NCBI GenBank assembly: GCA_030685235.1
Contig: MU839227.1
Coordinates: forward strand, 40,883 to 104,882
Source: Copromyces sp. CBS 386.78
Taxonomy: Eukaryota > Ascomycota > Sordariomycetes > Sordariales > Sordariaceae
Reading direction: 5' to 3'
Length of the DNA: 64,000 nt
Below are positions 62,403-64,000 of the stretch, one piece after another. Every line of letters starts with the position of its first letter. The first letter of the stretch is position 1. The translations under genes were made by a program, and so were the position numbers. The notes under the pieces are model-generated. The model did no database searches and was not told the origin of the DNA. It was given only the letters and a program-made list of their open reading frames with translations.

Positions 62403-63905
62403 TTTCCCTCGCTTAAAATACCCCTAGGGTAAAAATATTTCCTTTTTTAATCTCTTTTATAATATTTATTGCTTACCCTTTTATATTATTTTTACTTTCC
62501 TTTTTAGGCCGCTATTTTGCCCTCTTAGTAACGTAGTAATTGTTGTACTACTAGTATTATTTTTTTTAGCAGCTAGTCCGTCTTGGCGGCTTTTTTTGGA
62601 GCCTTCTTAGTTCTATAGCGACGTTTTTCGTCCGCGATCTATTGTAGTAGTATTAATATATTTAGGTTATTATTATGAAATTTTCTAAAGTCGTCGATAT
62701 AATATTCTACGTCTTTCTATAGTTATTAAATAAGATTATAAGGGTTTTTCTAAATTATTTAATATTCTTATTTATTATTTTTTATATTAAAATAGTAGTT
62801 GTTAATAATTTTGTAGAATTATTCGATTACGTTTTTAATGTTATTTATTCGTTTTATAATTTGCCCGTTATTTATTCGAATATTTTAAGTCTTATTTTAC
62901 TTAAGGATCTTTTAATAGTTTTAAAGTTTTATTATACTAATATAGAAAGTACGGCTATATTTTATATTAATAGGGAGCTTTAGTGTAATATAGTAATTAT
63001 TTATTTTTATAATTTTGAAAGGCCCTTCTTATAGTAGTATAAATTTGGCTTATAAGCGGCCTAATACGAAATTAATTATATTAAATAAGATTTTATTATT
63101 AATATAATATTTTAGCGTATTAGATCGTCTTTTATTAGTAGTTTCTTCGTATTATATTTAATTATTCCTAATTATAATAGTAATTTTATTTAATATTATA
63201 CTAAACCGGTCGGTAATTTCGTTAATTTTAAAATATTCCGTCTATTATATTTTAGAAAATTTTAGTAAGTATAGTTAAGCGGGTTTAATTCCTATCCGAA
63301 AGTAAAAATTATAATTTACGAAGAATAAGGATACGCTAGTATTATTTAAATATATATTATTACCCGCAAATTCTATTAAGGGTAATTAATTAATTTAGTC
63401 GTCCTAAGCTTAATTAATATAAATACGAAGGAAATATTTTAATTTAGTATTAATACGTTCGGTCTAATTATTAATTTCTTTATAGAAAGCCGATAATAGT
63501 TTTAGGGTAATTCTTAACCTTTTAAATAGAGCTTTCTAAAATTATAAAACGAATTAGGTACTACGATTAGAAATAATAGTATTCGGTAGGCTATAAAGTG
63601 TATAAATTTTTTCGATAAATTGATTAACGAATTCCTTTATAATTAATATTTTAATTAGGATATAATATTTTATTTTCGTTAAGCAGTTTACTATTATAAT
63701 AATATATTTATATTTTTAGCTTCTTTAAACGTAAAACGTTATAGGGGTAATATAATTAATAGCAATATCCTTCTATAGGGTGAAGGGTATTAATAGAAGT
63801 TTTAAAAACCTTACTAATATATATTATAATAATTTTATCTTTACGTATTAGAAGTAAGCTTTATAATAAAACTTGACGGCCTTTTCTATATTTAATTAAT
63901 AAAAT
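62046..63905 (-). mobile_element. Gypsy-7: 3' part of a Ty3/Gypsy element, reverse
   Basis: A 357-bp LTR (62046-62402) begins TATCACGGGG and is followed by a purine tract (GCGAGGGAAA on the minus strand) and degenerate chromodomain/integrase sequence read on the minus strand. It is interrupted at 63905 by the hAT-like terminus, so the rest lies outside the window. Confidence 0.65.
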
Positions 63906-64000
63906 GAGAATGTCTTTTCGCACCGTAATGAATGTCTTTCTGCACCGTAGCCCCACCCTTCCCGCGCGCCAAGGCACACTAATGCACTCCAAAATTTTTT
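63906..64000. mobile_element. Terminus of a second hAT-like element, cut by window end
   Basis: It begins GAGAA like the MITE at 4537, then has two tandem copies of AATGTCTTTNNGCACCGTA (63909-63929, 63931-63950). This is the same architecture as the MITE's terminal repeats, which share GCACCG. The sequence changes from AT-rich to unmutated exactly here. The candidate left half of an 8-bp duplication is AATAAAAT (63898-63905). Confidence 0.5.

Noticed and set aside
2909..63905. AT-rich blocks as centromere or mitochondrial insertion
   Set aside because: The blocks resolve into named retroelements with LTRs and target duplications, and the bias is C-to-T/G-to-A in CpA context. No mitochondrial gene is seen. 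A centromere cannot be excluded but nothing here requires it.

Overview
The window looks like a stretch of a filamentous ascomycete (Pezizomycotina) nuclear genome with a two-part composition. Short islands of ordinary base composition carry genes. They alternate with long AT-rich blocks in which CpA and TpG are almost absent and TpA is in great excess. That is the scar of repeat-induced point mutation (RIP), and the mutated DNA is nearly all retrotransposon. I cannot name the species from sequence alone.

Layout. 1-2908: island with a secreted Thr/Ser-rich protein gene (1471-2358) and a tRNA-Arg(ACG) gene (2441-2512). 2909-23405: one Copia element (Copia-1) with intact LTRs and a 5-bp target duplication AATCC, swollen to 20.5 kb by nested insertions: a hAT-like MITE (4537-4950), a Ty3/Gypsy element (Gypsy-1, from about 5247), a MITE-like repeat-rich insertion (about 7130-8180), and a second complete Gypsy in reverse (Gypsy-2, 11642-18906). 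23406-28452: island with three metabolic genes, all damaged: a fatty acid hydroxylase/sterol desaturase-type gene whose last codons were replaced by Copia-1, a Gfo/Idh/MocA oxidoreductase pseudogene, and a divergently oriented Dal5-type MFS transporter with compensating frameshifts. 28453-33981: Copia-2, un-nested, TSD AAACA. 33982-38480: island with a short protein that may be the first exon of a longer gene, a coiled-coil hypothetical protein and an F-box/ankyrin-like protein. 38480-43683: two truncated Gypsy pieces in opposite directions. 43684-44142 and 49579-about 49900: one small island split by Copia-3 (44143-49578, reverse, TSD AGTAC). About 49900-63905: Gypsy fragments and a Tad-like LINE (about 53637-60412) inserted in a reverse Gypsy. 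At 63906 the end of a second hAT-like element begins and runs off the window.

The nesting gives an order of events. Copia-1 landed in the 3' end of a hydroxylase gene, later elements landed inside it, and RIP mutated them all. In every Copia copy the outermost part of each LTR escaped RIP while the part facing the element interior is mutated, so the two LTRs of one element are complementary records of the original sequence. I did not find an unknown multi-gene system. The interesting content is the fine structure of nested, RIP-mutated transposons and what they did to neighbouring genes.
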